Assembly: GCF_900230255.1 (NCBI RefSeq)
Contig: NZ_OCNJ01000001.1
Span: forward strand, 372,001-436,000
Origin: Caenispirillum bisanense
Lineage (GTDB): Bacteria > Pseudomonadota > Alphaproteobacteria > Rhodospirillales > Rhodospirillaceae
Length of the DNA: 64,000 nt
Reading direction: 5' to 3'
Below the pieces are notes generated by a model, which was not told the DNA's origin, searched no databases, and saw only the letters and a program-made list of their open reading frames with translations. The position numbers and the translations under genes are program-made. Positions 15,395-23,090 of the stretch are shown here, piece after piece; within the stretch, counting starts at the first letter, position 1, and every line of letters starts with the position of its first letter.

Positions 15395-16126
15395 ATGAGC
15401 AAGGTCGTCCTCGTCACCGGCGGCAGCCGCGGCATCGGGCGGGCGACGGCGGTGCTGGCCGCGCGCCGGGGCTGGTCGGTCGCCGTCGGCTATGCCGGCA
15501 ATGCGGCGGCCGCCGAGGAGACCGTCGCGGCGGTGGAAGCGGCCGGCGGCCGGGCGATCGCCCTGCGCGGCGACGTGGCGGTGGAGGCCGACGTGCTGGC
15601 CCTGTTCGACGGGGCGGAGGCGGCGCTCGGGCCGCTCACGGGCGTGGTGGTCAACGCCGGCATCGTCGCCCCCGCCAGCCGCCTCGCCGACATGGACCTC
15701 GCCCGCCTGCGCCGCATGTTCGACGTCAACGTCCTCGGCGCCTACCTGTGTGCGCGGGAGGCGGCGCGGCGGCTGACGGCAGGCGGCTCCATCGTCTTCG
15801 TCTCATCGGTGGCGGCGGTGCTGGGGGCGGCCAACGAATACGTCGACTACGCCGGCTCCAAGGGCGCCGTCGACACCCTGACGCGCGGCCTCGCCCGCGA
15901 ACTGGGGCCGGCGGGCGTGCGGGTGAACGCCGTGCGGCCGGGCTTCATCGAGACCGAGATCCACGCCAGCGGCGGCCAGCCCGACCGCGCCCAGCGCCTC
16001 GGCGCCACCACCCCGCTCGGCCGCGCCGGCACGGCGGAGGAAGTGGCCGACGCCATCGTCTGGCTGCTCGGCGACGGCGCCTCCTACACCACCGGCGCCC
16101 TCATCGACATCGCCGGCGGACGGTAG
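15395..16126 (+). CDS. Short-chain dehydrogenase/reductase (FabG-like)
   Basis: A 243-residue classical SDR with cofactor motif GGSRGIGRA at residues 9-17, VNAGI near 85, the catalytic Ser in FVSSVAAVLG near 136, and YAGSKGAV with Tyr/Lys near 150. The C-terminus TTGALIDIAGGR is typical of 3-oxoacyl-reductase-like and glucose-dehydrogenase-like SDRs. An excellent ribosome site (GCAGGAGG) precedes the ATG. It is only moderately similar to the neighbouring SDR, so a recent duplication is unlikely. Substrate cannot be read from sequence. Confidence 0.9.
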   Translation: MSKVVLVTGGSRGIGRATAVLAARRGWSVAVGYAGNAAAAEETVAAVEAAGGRAIALRGDVAVEADVLALFDGAEAALGPLTGVVVNAGIVAPASRLADMDLARLRRMFDVNVLGAYLCAREAARRLTAGGSIVFVSSVAAVLGAANEYVDYAGSKGAVDTLTRGLARELGPAGVRVNAVRPGFIETEIHASGGQPDRAQRLGATTPLGRAGTAEEVADAIVWLLGDGASYTTGALIDIAGGR

Positions 16127-16129
16127 ACG

Positions 16130-16330
16130 TCAGGACGGATGCGCCTCGACCTCCGCCTCCGGGTCCTCGGGGGTGGGCGGGGCGTCCTCGTAGACCGCGG
16201 CCAGCGGCAGGGCGGCACCGATGGCGGGCAGCCGCACCGTCGCGTCCAGGCCCGCCACCGTCTCGTAGCGCCACTGGCTGCCGTCGCGGGTATAGACCTC
16301 GGCGCGCGCCTCCTCCGATGCGGCGGTCAC
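16130..16330 (-). pseudogene. Truncated Uma2-family (DUF820) nuclease remnant
   Basis: A 66-codon frame whose product resembles only the C-terminal end of Uma2/DUF820 restriction-like nucleases: AEVYTRDGSQW, then ATVRLPAIGAALPLAAVYED. Upstream the frame stays open but runs into the terminator of the next gene with no Uma2-like sequence, so the catalytic PD-(D/E)XK core is missing. The only start in reach is a GTG at 16330. It is squeezed between the SDR stop (4 bases away) and a terminator. I read it as the 3' stump of a decayed gene; a free-standing small protein is the alternative. Confidence 0.5.
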
Positions 16331-16366
16331 CGACGATACGATGCCAAGGCGACCCCCGGAAACGGC

Positions 16367-16392
16367 GAAGGCGGCCCGTCGAGGCCGCCTTC
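16367..16392 (-). terminator. Terminator after the winged-helix regulator gene
   Basis: Perfect 10-bp inverted repeat GAAGGCGGCC / GGCCGCCTTC around a 6-base loop. On the minus strand it lies 27 bases past the stop at 16419 and is followed by GCCGTTTCC. Confidence 0.65.
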
Positions 16393-16418
16393 GTGAATGG
16401 TCGATGCCGTCGTCGGCG

Positions 16419-16964
16419 TCAGCCGGCCTGCACGCGCTGCTTCAGCTGGTGCAGCCAGTTGAGGCGGGCTTCGGCGCGGCCGACTTCGTCGTCCAGCCAG
16501 TCCACCAGATAGCCGCCCTCGTCGGACATGCTGTCGCGCAGGTCGAGCAGGCGGTTGAGCCCCGTCTCCGAGGTGTCGATGAGCAGTTCCACCTGGGCTT
16601 CCCGGTCCTCGCGGTCCAGCAGGTGCAGGAAGCGGAACTTCAGCGCGGTGATGAGCTTGGACAGGTCGCTGGCCGCCCGCAGCGGGGCCACCATGAGGTT
16701 ACGGAATTCCTTGCGGCCGGCGTCGGTGACGACCAGCAGCGCGTCGTCCTCCATGCCCTCGCCGCCGACGGCCTCGATCAGGCCCTCGTAGCGCAGCAGC
16801 TCGATGGAGGTGCCGAGCAGGTCGACGCTCGGCCCGGTCAGGCGGCTGATGAAGTGGCGCACGCTCGACGCCAGCTCGCTGTAGCGCATGGGCTTGCCCA
16901 CGATGGTGCCGAGTGCGCAGAGGCGCACCGCTTCACGGGGCGTCAGTGTCTTGTCGGCGAACAT
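16419..16964 (-). CDS. PadR-like winged-helix transcriptional regulator
   Basis: A 181-residue protein. The N-terminal part (about 1-90) looks like a winged helix of the PadR type: ELASSVRHFISRLTGPSVDL followed by LLRYEGLIEAV and LLVVTDAGRKEF. The C-terminal half is helical (about 100-181), as in PadR dimerisation arms. I chose the ATG at 16964 (start MFADKTLTPREAVR) since GGAG lies 8 bases upstream; a longer frame begins 81 bases further up but lacks support. Target genes are unknown. It is separated by about 100 bases from the GAF protein gene on the same strand. Confidence 0.7.
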   Translation of the reverse strand: MFADKTLTPREAVRLCALGTIVGKPMRYSELASSVRHFISRLTGPSVDLLGTSIELLRYEGLIEAVGGEGMEDDALLVVTDAGRKEFRNLMVAPLRAASDLSKLITALKFRFLHLLDREDREAQVELLIDTSETGLNRLLDLRDSMSDEGGYLVDWLDDEVGRAEARLNWLHQLKQRVQAG

Positions 16965-17069
16965 CGGGGCGTCTCCATGGACGGGCGTGCTGCGAATCGT
17001 TTGCAAGTATATGGGCTTTTCCGCCCGCTTGGCAATTCCCCACAAGTACGCTGGAGGAATGCAATCGGA

Positions 17070-18119
17070 TCATGCCAGCGATTGGCGATGCACCGGCGGT
17101 GCGGCGCGGGTGCAGATGACCACCTGATCGCCGCCCTGGGCGCGGGCTTCCACCAGCGCCGTGTCGGCGGCCACCAGCGAGGTCTCCACCCCGCGCGGCC
17201 CCTGCACGGGCGCGACGCCGCAGGTGACGGTGGGGCAGAAGGACTGGCCGGCGGCATCCACCGGCGCCGCCGCCACCAGCAGGCGCAGGCGTTCGGCCAG
17301 CGCCCGACCGTCGGCCGCCGTGCTGCCCGGCAGGAAGAGGGCGAGGGTGGAGGCGGTCAGCCGGCCCACCACGTCCTGCGGTCCGGCGATGCGTTGGGCG
17401 AGGCCGGTGACGCTCTTCACCACCGCTTCGGCGGCGGCGAGGCCCAGTTCTTCGCGGATGGCGGCGAGGGCGTCGACCTCCACCAGCAGCAGGGCGCCGC
17501 CGGCGGCACCGCACCACGTCGCCTGGTCGAGGAAGCCGCGGCGGTTGAAGGCGCCCGTCACGCTGTCCGTCAGGGCGAGGCGCCGCAGGTGCTCGGCCGT
17601 CGCGTCGGCGGCGCGGCGGGCGAGGGCGGCGGCGCGGCGCTCCTCCATCAGGGCGGTGATCATGTCGGCCAGATGGCGCATGCCCTGGCGCTGGGCCTCG
17701 TCGAGCTTGCGCGGCACCTGGTCGATGGCGCAGACGGTGCCGAGCGGCTGGCCGCCGGCGGCGGTGATGGGGAAGCCGGCGTAGAAGCGGATGAAGGGCG
17801 CCCCGGTCACCAGCGGGTTGTCCATGAACCGCGGATCGCCGGCGGCGTCGCACACCTCGAAGGGTTCGGCGGCGAGGATGGCGTGGGCGCAGAAGGCATG
17901 GTCCCGCGGCGTCTGCGGCTCGGCGAGGCCGTGGCGGGCCTTGAACCACTGGCGGTCGGCGTCGACCAGGCTCACCAGGGCGATGGGCGTGCCGCACAGG
18001 CGCGCGGCGAGCGCGGCGGCGGCGTCGAACACCGGGTCCGGGGGCGTGTCGAGGATGTCGCATTCCTGCAGGACGAGCAGACGCAGGGCTTCGTCCGACG
18101 GCGGCGGAGCAGCGGCCAT
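17070..18119 (-). CDS. GAF domain protein with degenerate GGDEF domain
   Basis: A 349-residue cytoplasmic sensor-like protein. Residues about 10-165 form a GAF domain (ILDTPPDPVFD, IALVSLVDADRQWFKARHGL, RDHAFCAHAIL). Residues about 180-345 match a GGDEF domain by its entry motif LALTDSVTGAFNRRGFL, but the signature GGDEF is replaced by TASTL at 255-259 and the usual ND-x-GH-x2-GD turn is lost. It therefore should not make cyclic di-GMP. A role as a receptor or allosteric partner is possible. It sits downstream of hemA, with about 100 bases between; a link to heme or redox sensing is speculative. Confidence 0.85.
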   Translation of the reverse strand: MAAAPPPSDEALRLLVLQECDILDTPPDPVFDAAAALAARLCGTPIALVSLVDADRQWFKARHGLAEPQTPRDHAFCAHAILAAEPFEVCDAAGDPRFMDNPLVTGAPFIRFYAGFPITAAGGQPLGTVCAIDQVPRKLDEAQRQGMRHLADMITALMEERRAAALARRAADATAEHLRRLALTDSVTGAFNRRGFLDQATWCGAAGGALLLVEVDALAAIREELGLAAAEAVVKSVTGLAQRIAGPQDVVGRLTASTLALFLPGSTAADGRALAERLRLLVAAAPVDAAGQSFCPTVTCGVAPVQGPRGVETSLVAADTALVEARAQGGDQVVICTRAAPPVHRQSLA

Positions 18120-18222
18120 GTCTCCTCCTGTTTCCAGTCGTTCTCAAGCGAAAGCATAAAACACCATGGCCGCGGAGGTAGGGCTCCGCGGCCACGATAC
18201 TCCCGATACTCCCCACTATCGC

Positions 18223-19446
18223 TTATTCGGCCGCCTGTTGCACCCGCTGGATGCCGAGCGTCTGCCAGACGTCGCACAGGGCCTCCACCAGATGGTCCAT
18301 GGCGGCGTCGTCGTGCAGCGGCGTCGGGGTGATGCGCAGGCGCTCCGTCCCCTTGGGCACGGTCGGGTAGTTGATGGGCTGGACGTAGATGGCGTGGCGC
18401 GTCAGCAGGAGGTCGCTCGCCTGCTTGCACAGCGTCGCGTCACCCACCAGCACCGGCACGATGTGGCTGACCGACGGCATGACGGGGATGCCGCGTTCCA
18501 GCAGGCGGCGCTTGGCGGTGGCGGCGCGCTCCTGGTGGCGGACGCGCACCTCGTCGTGCTCCTTCAGCCAGCGCACGCTCGCCCGCGCCCCGGCGGCGAC
18601 GGCCGGCGGCAGGGAGGTGGTGAAGATGAAGCCGGCGCCGAAGCTGCGCACGAAGTCGACCATGCGCGCCGATCCGGCGATATAGCCGCCGACCACGCCG
18701 ATGGCCTTGCCCATGGTGCCCTGGATGATGTCGATGCGGTGCGCCACGCCGTCGCGCTCGGCGACGCCCGAGCCGCGGGTGCCGTACATGCCGACGGCGT
18801 GCACTTCATCCAGGAAGGTCATGGCACCGTATTCTTCGGCGCAGGAGACGATCTCGTCGAGCGGCGCGATGTCGCCGTCCATGGAATAGACGCTTTCGAA
18901 GATGACCACCTTGGGGTGGTCCTTCGGGTATTCCGCCAGCAGCTTCGCCAGGTGTTCGACGTCGTTGTGCTTCCAGATCTTCTTGGCGGCCCGCGAGTGG
19001 CGGATGCCTTCGATCATGGAGTTGTGGTTCAGCTCGTCGGAGAACAGCACCACGTCGGGGATCTGGGCGCCGAGCGTCATCAGGGTCGTGAGGTTGGCGA
19101 CGTAGCCCGAGGTGAAGGTGAGCGCCGCCTCCTTGCCGTGCCACGAGGCCAGCTCGTCCTCCAGCAGCACGTGGTAGTGGGTGGTGCCGCTGATGTTGCG
19201 GGTGCCGCCGGCGCCGGCGCCCGAGGCGTTGATGGCGTCGCACATGGCGCCGCGCACCTCGGGGTGCATGCCCATGCCGAGGTAGTCGTTGCTGCACCAG
19301 ATGGTGATGTCGCGCACTTCCCCGTCGGCGTGGTTGGCGGCCCGCGGGAAGGCTCCCACCTTGCGCTCCAGGTCGGCGAAGACGCGATAGTTGCCCTCGC
19401 GCTTGAGCGCGTCCAGGCGCTCGGCGAAGTAGGCTTCGTAATCCAT
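18223..19446 (-). CDS. hemA: 5-aminolevulinate synthase
   Basis: A 407-residue PLP enzyme that condenses glycine with succinyl-CoA to 5-aminolevulinate, the first step of the C4 heme and bacteriochlorophyll pathway of alphaproteobacteria. Visible features are the glycine-rich [17 protein letters not shown] (about 76-92), the PLP-binding DEVHAVG (213-219), and the Schiff-base Lys247 in GTMGKAIGV. Length matches the family (about 405). The ATG at 19446 has a GAGGG-type site upstream. No FNR or other recognisable operator was found in front. An oxygen-independent hemN lies elsewhere in the window (50.3-51.6 kb). Confidence 0.97.
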   Translation of the reverse strand: MDYEAYFAERLDALKREGNYRVFADLERKVGAFPRAANHADGEVRDITIWCSNDYLGMGMHPEVRGAMCDAINASGAGAGGTRNISGTTHYHVLLEDELASWHGKEAALTFTSGYVANLTTLMTLGAQIPDVVLFSDELNHNSMIEGIRHSRAAKKIWKHNDVEHLAKLLAEYPKDHPKVVIFESVYSMDGDIAPLDEIVSCAEEYGAMTFLDEVHAVGMYGTRGSGVAERDGVAHRIDIIQGTMGKAIGVVGGYIAGSARMVDFVRSFGAGFIFTTSLPPAVAAGARASVRWLKEHDEVRVRHQERAATAKRRLLERGIPVMPSVSHIVPVLVGDATLCKQASDLLLTRHAIYVQPINYPTVPKGTERLRITPTPLHDDAAMDHLVEALCDVWQTLGIQRVQQAAE

Positions 19447-19635
19447 CGGCAGGCTACCCTCATGGCGAAGCCGGCGATCGCGCCGCTTCGGCTGTCGTTC
19501 CCACGCGGGGAACCGATCCCCGGCGCACGGCCCGCCGCCGCCGGAGCGAAAATCGGTGCTTACTCTACGCGAACCCTTCCCCGCGCTTCAACCCAAAGCG
19601 CGCGTCGGGAATAGGAGCCATGCCCGGCCTTGCGC

Positions 19636-21123
19636 TCAGCCGAGCCACGGCCGCAGCCGGCGGGCCGACAGGTCCACCTCCACCACCCGGTGGTTGTTGG
19701 TGTCGGCCACCAGCAGGCTGTCCGGCCCCTTGGCCCACAGGCCGGCGGGCTCGCTGAGGGGGCGGCGGCAGGCACTGCCCTCGCAGCGCAGGGTGCCGAG
19801 GCGCACCGTCTCCACCGTTCCCGCCGCCTCGTCCACCAGGCGGATGGCGTGGTTGTAGCTGTCGGCGACGGCGATGCGGCCGTCGGGCATGACGGCGACA
19901 CCCAGTGGATGCTGCATGCGCGCTTCCGACAGATGCCCGTCGGCGAGGCCGAAGTCGAACAGGCCGCGCCCGACCAGGGTGCGCACCTCGGGCTGCGCGC
20001 CGGTCAGCATCACCTTGCGCAGGGCCGAGGTCTCGCTGTCGGCGAAATAGAGCGCCGAGCCGTCGGGGGCGAGCGCGAGGCCGCTCGGCTGCGCCAGCAG
20101 GGCGCGGCGGGCGGGGCCGTCGTGGATGTTCTCGCCGCCGGTGCCGGCCAGCGACGCCATGTGCCCGCCGGCGAGGTCGATGGTGAGCAGCTGGTGGGTG
20201 CCGGCATTGGCGACGAACAGGGTGTCGCCTGCGATCTCCAGGTCCCACGGCGAAGCCAGCGGCGTGCGGTCGGCCGGGCCGCCCTCGCACACCGGCATGC
20301 CGCGGAAGCCCAGGCCGGCGACCGTCGAGACGAGGCCCGTATGCAGGTCGATGCGGCGCACCAGGTGGTTGCCGGTGTCGGCGACGAAGATGGCGTCGGC
20401 GGTGCAGGCGAGTCCCTGCGGCGAGGTGAAGCTGGCCGCCTCCGCCGGACCGTCGTCCATGCCCGGCAGGCCGGTGCCGTAGCGGGCGACGACGCGGCCG
20501 TCGGTCTCGCACACGACGATGCGATGATGGCCGCCGTCGGCCACCGCCCAGCGCTTCTCGGGGCCGGGCAGGGGCTTGACCTTGCCGGGGAAGGCGAGCG
20601 GGCCGCGCACCGGTTCCTCCAGCGTCAGCGGCAGGTCGCCGGGCATGAGGGCGCAGACGCCGCCCAGGTTGGCGATGAGGTCGCCGATGCCCTGCACCAG
20701 CAGGTCGGGGTCGGGCTCGCCCGACATCTGGCCGATCACCTTGCCGTCGGGGCCGATGAGCACCAGCGTCGGCCAGGCGCGCACGGCGTATTCGTCCCAC
20801 AGGGTCATGTAGGGGTCGTGAACCACCGGGTGGCGGATGTCGTACCGCTTGATGGCGTGGGCCACCGCAGCCGGGTCGCGCTCGGCGGCGAACTTGGGGC
20901 TGTGGACGCCGATGACGGCGACCTCGCGCGGGTAGGTTTCCTCCAGCCGCCGCAGCGTGGGCAGGACCTGGACGCAGTTGATGCAGCAATAGGTCCAGAA
21001 ATCGAGGACGACGATGCGCCCGCGCAGGTCCTTCAGCGACAGCGGCTCGGGAACGTTGAACCAGGTCAGCCCCTCGCGGCCAATTTCCGGCGCCCTGACC
21101 AGACCATACATGCCGTTCCACAT
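19636..21123 (-). CDS. Thioredoxin-like/NHL-repeat protein (NHLRC2 type)
   Basis: A 495-residue protein. An N-terminal thioredoxin-like domain (about 15-150) bears WTYCCINC, where C47-I-N-C50 takes the place of the CxxC redox pair, as in the NHLRC2 family. A beta-propeller of NHL repeats follows (about 165-495), with recurrent phrases such as LACTADAIFVADTGNHLVRR and GVAVMPDGRIAVADSYNHAI. No signal peptide is present, so it is probably cytoplasmic. Function in bacteria is unknown; disulfide exchange is likely. The first ATG is at 21123, but the ATG four codons later has a better spaced GAGG. Nothing on the same strand is closely linked. Confidence 0.88.
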   Translation of the reverse strand: MWNGMYGLVRAPEIGREGLTWFNVPEPLSLKDLRGRIVVLDFWTYCCINCVQVLPTLRRLEETYPREVAVIGVHSPKFAAERDPAAVAHAIKRYDIRHPVVHDPYMTLWDEYAVRAWPTLVLIGPDGKVIGQMSGEPDPDLLVQGIGDLIANLGGVCALMPGDLPLTLEEPVRGPLAFPGKVKPLPGPEKRWAVADGGHHRIVVCETDGRVVARYGTGLPGMDDGPAEAASFTSPQGLACTADAIFVADTGNHLVRRIDLHTGLVSTVAGLGFRGMPVCEGGPADRTPLASPWDLEIAGDTLFVANAGTHQLLTIDLAGGHMASLAGTGGENIHDGPARRALLAQPSGLALAPDGSALYFADSETSALRKVMLTGAQPEVRTLVGRGLFDFGLADGHLSEARMQHPLGVAVMPDGRIAVADSYNHAIRLVDEAAGTVETVRLGTLRCEGSACRRPLSEPAGLWAKGPDSLLVADTNNHRVVEVDLSARRLRPWLG

Positions 21124-21287
21124 CCTCGTTCGTTCTGTCCGGGTGCGGCCTATATGGCGGCGCGGTCCGGCCGTGGCAAGGCGGGGTCGAACGGCTGGTG
21201 TCCCGCACGCGCATGCCTCCCCTGTGCCCGCGCGTGGCCCCTGTGCAGCCTGCGCGGGTTGCGCTATGGTTCCATGACTTCAAGGGC

Positions 21288-21305
21288 TTGCGCCCCGGGG
21301 TGCAA
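21288..21305. promoter_or_regulatory. 18-bp imperfect palindrome upstream of a stress gene
   Basis: TTGCGCCCC-GGGGTGCAA: eight of nine base pairs match. It is about 50 bases before the universal stress protein ATG at 21354. The TTGC/GCAA ends resemble CRP/FNR-superfamily half sites in general form, but spacing fits no defined member. It may equally be an RNA hairpin. Confidence 0.3.
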
Positions 21306-21353
21306 AAGAAAATGCGGGCCGTCGACCGTCGGCCGTATCGTCAGGAGGAACCA

Positions 21354-22190
21354 ATGGCGCTGAAGGACATCATGGTGCTCGTCGACAGCTCGGCCCACTC
21401 GGCCGACCGTCTGGACGTCGCCATCAAGCTGGCGACCGATCACGATGCGCATCTGACAGGCCTGTTCGTGCGCATGGTCCCGCATGTGCCGCAGTTCGTC
21501 ATGAGCCAGCTCGGGCCCGAGGTGCAGGACGTCCAGCGCAAGTACGCCCAGGACGCCGCCCGCGCCGCCCACAAGATCTTCGAGGACAAGGTCCGCGCCG
21601 CCGGCATCCGCGCCGAGTGGCGTGCCGTGGAAGGCGATCTGGTGGATACCGTCTGCCTGCACGCCAAGTACACCGATCTGGTGGTCATGGGCCAGCGCGA
21701 CACCAGCGACGACGCCATGGACGGCGAGGACGGCCTGGTCGACCACGTGGTGCTGGAAGCCGGCCGTCCGGTGCTGGTCGTGCCCTACGCCGGCAAGTTC
21801 AAGACCATCGGCAGCAAGGTGGTGCTGGCCTGGAACGCCAGCCGCGAGGCCACCCGTGCCGTCAACGACGCCATGCCGCTGCTGCAGAAGGCGCGCGAGG
21901 TGGAAGTGCTGGCCATCAACCCGCGCGGCGGCCGCGCCGGCCACGGCGACGTGCCGGGCGCCGACATCTCGCTGCACCTCGCCCGCCACGGGGTGAAGGC
22001 CAACGCCGAGCACATCTTCTCCGACGACGTCGACCCCGGCGCGATGCTGCTGTCGCGCGCCGCCGACGCCGGTGCCGACCTGATCGTCATGGGCGCCTAC
22101 GGCCGCTCCCGCCTGCGCGAGCTGGTGCTCGGCGGCGCGACGCGCCACCTGCTGCGCCACATGACCGTGCCGGTGCTGATGGCGCACTGA
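21354..22190 (+). CDS. Universal stress protein, two Usp domains
   Basis: A 278-residue tandem Usp protein. The first domain starts ALKDIMVLVDSSAHSADRLD; the second contains KVVLAWNASREATRAVNDAM and ends with the ATP-loop pattern MGAYGRSRLRELVLGGATRH, where the first two loop glycines are kept. This differs from the stress gene at 12.3 kb, where the second loop Gly is Thr. The ATG at 21354 follows TCAGGAGGAACC. It is monocistronic with a strong hairpin terminator. Usp proteins respond to starvation, oxidants and oxygen limitation; the exact trigger here is unknown. Confidence 0.92.
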   Translation: MALKDIMVLVDSSAHSADRLDVAIKLATDHDAHLTGLFVRMVPHVPQFVMSQLGPEVQDVQRKYAQDAARAAHKIFEDKVRAAGIRAEWRAVEGDLVDTVCLHAKYTDLVVMGQRDTSDDAMDGEDGLVDHVVLEAGRPVLVVPYAGKFKTIGSKVVLAWNASREATRAVNDAMPLLQKAREVEVLAINPRGGRAGHGDVPGADISLHLARHGVKANAEHIFSDDVDPGAMLLSRAADAGADLIVMGAYGRSRLRELVLGGATRHLLRHMTVPVLMAH

Positions 22191-22211
22191 TCGGGACACG
22201 GGTCCCACGGC

Positions 22212-22238
22212 GAGGGCGGCTCCGAACGGGCCGCCCTC
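22212..22238 (+). terminator. Terminator of the universal stress gene
   Basis: Perfect 9-bp arms GAGGGCGGC / GCCGCCCTC around a 9-base loop, 21 bases after the stop; the T-tract is weak (TGTCAT). Confidence 0.65.
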
Positions 22239-22334
22239 TGTCATAGGGGGTAGGCGCGTCGGCTTTGCCTTGCCTGCGCCACAAAGGAAAAGTAGGACTG
22301 CGGCAGCCACCGCAACAGGAGGACGGGACCAACG

Positions 22335-23048
22335 ATGGCACGTCGCAGCCGTCGCCAGCGCGAGCAGAGCAAGAAGTTCTGGATGGGGCTGGTCAAGTTC
22401 GGCGTCTTTCTCGGCGTCGTCGGAGCCACCGCCTATTATGCCTACGAGGCGGGCACCCAGCTCTCGGCGCAGGAGATCACCGAACTGAAGGCCGAGATCG
22501 GCCGTCTGTCGCAGACCGAACAGGCCCAGCAGCAGCGCATCGGCGAGCTGGAGGCCGGCCTCACCTCGGCCGAGCAGGTCGCCGCCGACTACCGCACGCG
22601 CTACGAGGAAGTGGCGCCGGAAGAGGTGCGCGCCGTGCTGGAGCAGGTGCGCGTGAAGATGGAGCAGGGTCTGTCGCCCGAGCGCCTCGCCTTCGTGGTC
22701 GGTCAGGCCCAGCCGCCGCGCAACTGCACCGCGGTGGAAAACCGCCGCTTCCTCGCCAAGACGGAAAACTACGACGGCGCCAACACCTGGGTCCGCTTCA
22801 ACGACATGATCACGGTCACCGCCACCGGCCGCGCCGCCAACAACGGCCGCGAGCAGTGGTACGACCCGGCGCAGCCGGTGACGGTCGTGTTCTCCCCCCT
22901 CGGCGACCGCGAGGAGGAAGTGACCGGCCAGCTGCCCATCGAGCATTCCATGATCTTCAAGGGCAAGGAATACCGCTTCACCGCGGCCCCCGGCGCTCGC
23001 GGCTTCGTGGAAGTCACCGCCGACTGGTGCGACTACGGCGCCGGCTGA
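22335..23048 (+). CDS. Membrane-anchored coiled-coil protein of unknown function
   Basis: A 237-residue protein not recognised. A basic start (RRSRRQREQSKK) is followed by one transmembrane helix at about 16-41 (FWMGLVKFGVFLGVVGATAY), so the bulk should face the periplasm. Residues about 47-90 form a coiled coil (ITELKAEIGRLSQTEQAQQQ). The C-terminal 110 residues form a compact domain with two Cys (in PRNCTAVE and DWCDYG) that could pair in a disulfide. The layout resembles a periplasmic binding or scaffold protein anchored at the inner membrane. It is convergent with treY and shares a terminator with it. Confidence 0.7.
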   Translation: MARRSRRQREQSKKFWMGLVKFGVFLGVVGATAYYAYEAGTQLSAQEITELKAEIGRLSQTEQAQQQRIGELEAGLTSAEQVAADYRTRYEEVAPEEVRAVLEQVRVKMEQGLSPERLAFVVGQAQPPRNCTAVENRRFLAKTENYDGANTWVRFNDMITVTATGRAANNGREQWYDPAQPVTVVFSPLGDREEEVTGQLPIEHSMIFKGKEYRFTAAPGARGFVEVTADWCDYGAG

Positions 23049-23060
23049 TCACGCGAGAGG

Positions 23061-23086
23061 GCGAGGGACGGCCTAGCGTCCCTCGC
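23061..23086. terminator. Bidirectional terminator between the orphan and treY
   Basis: Perfect 9-bp arms GCGAGGGAC / GTCCCTCGC with an 8-base loop, followed on the plus strand by TTCTTC; it lies between the two convergent stop codons. Confidence 0.7.
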
Positions 23087-23090
23087 TTCT

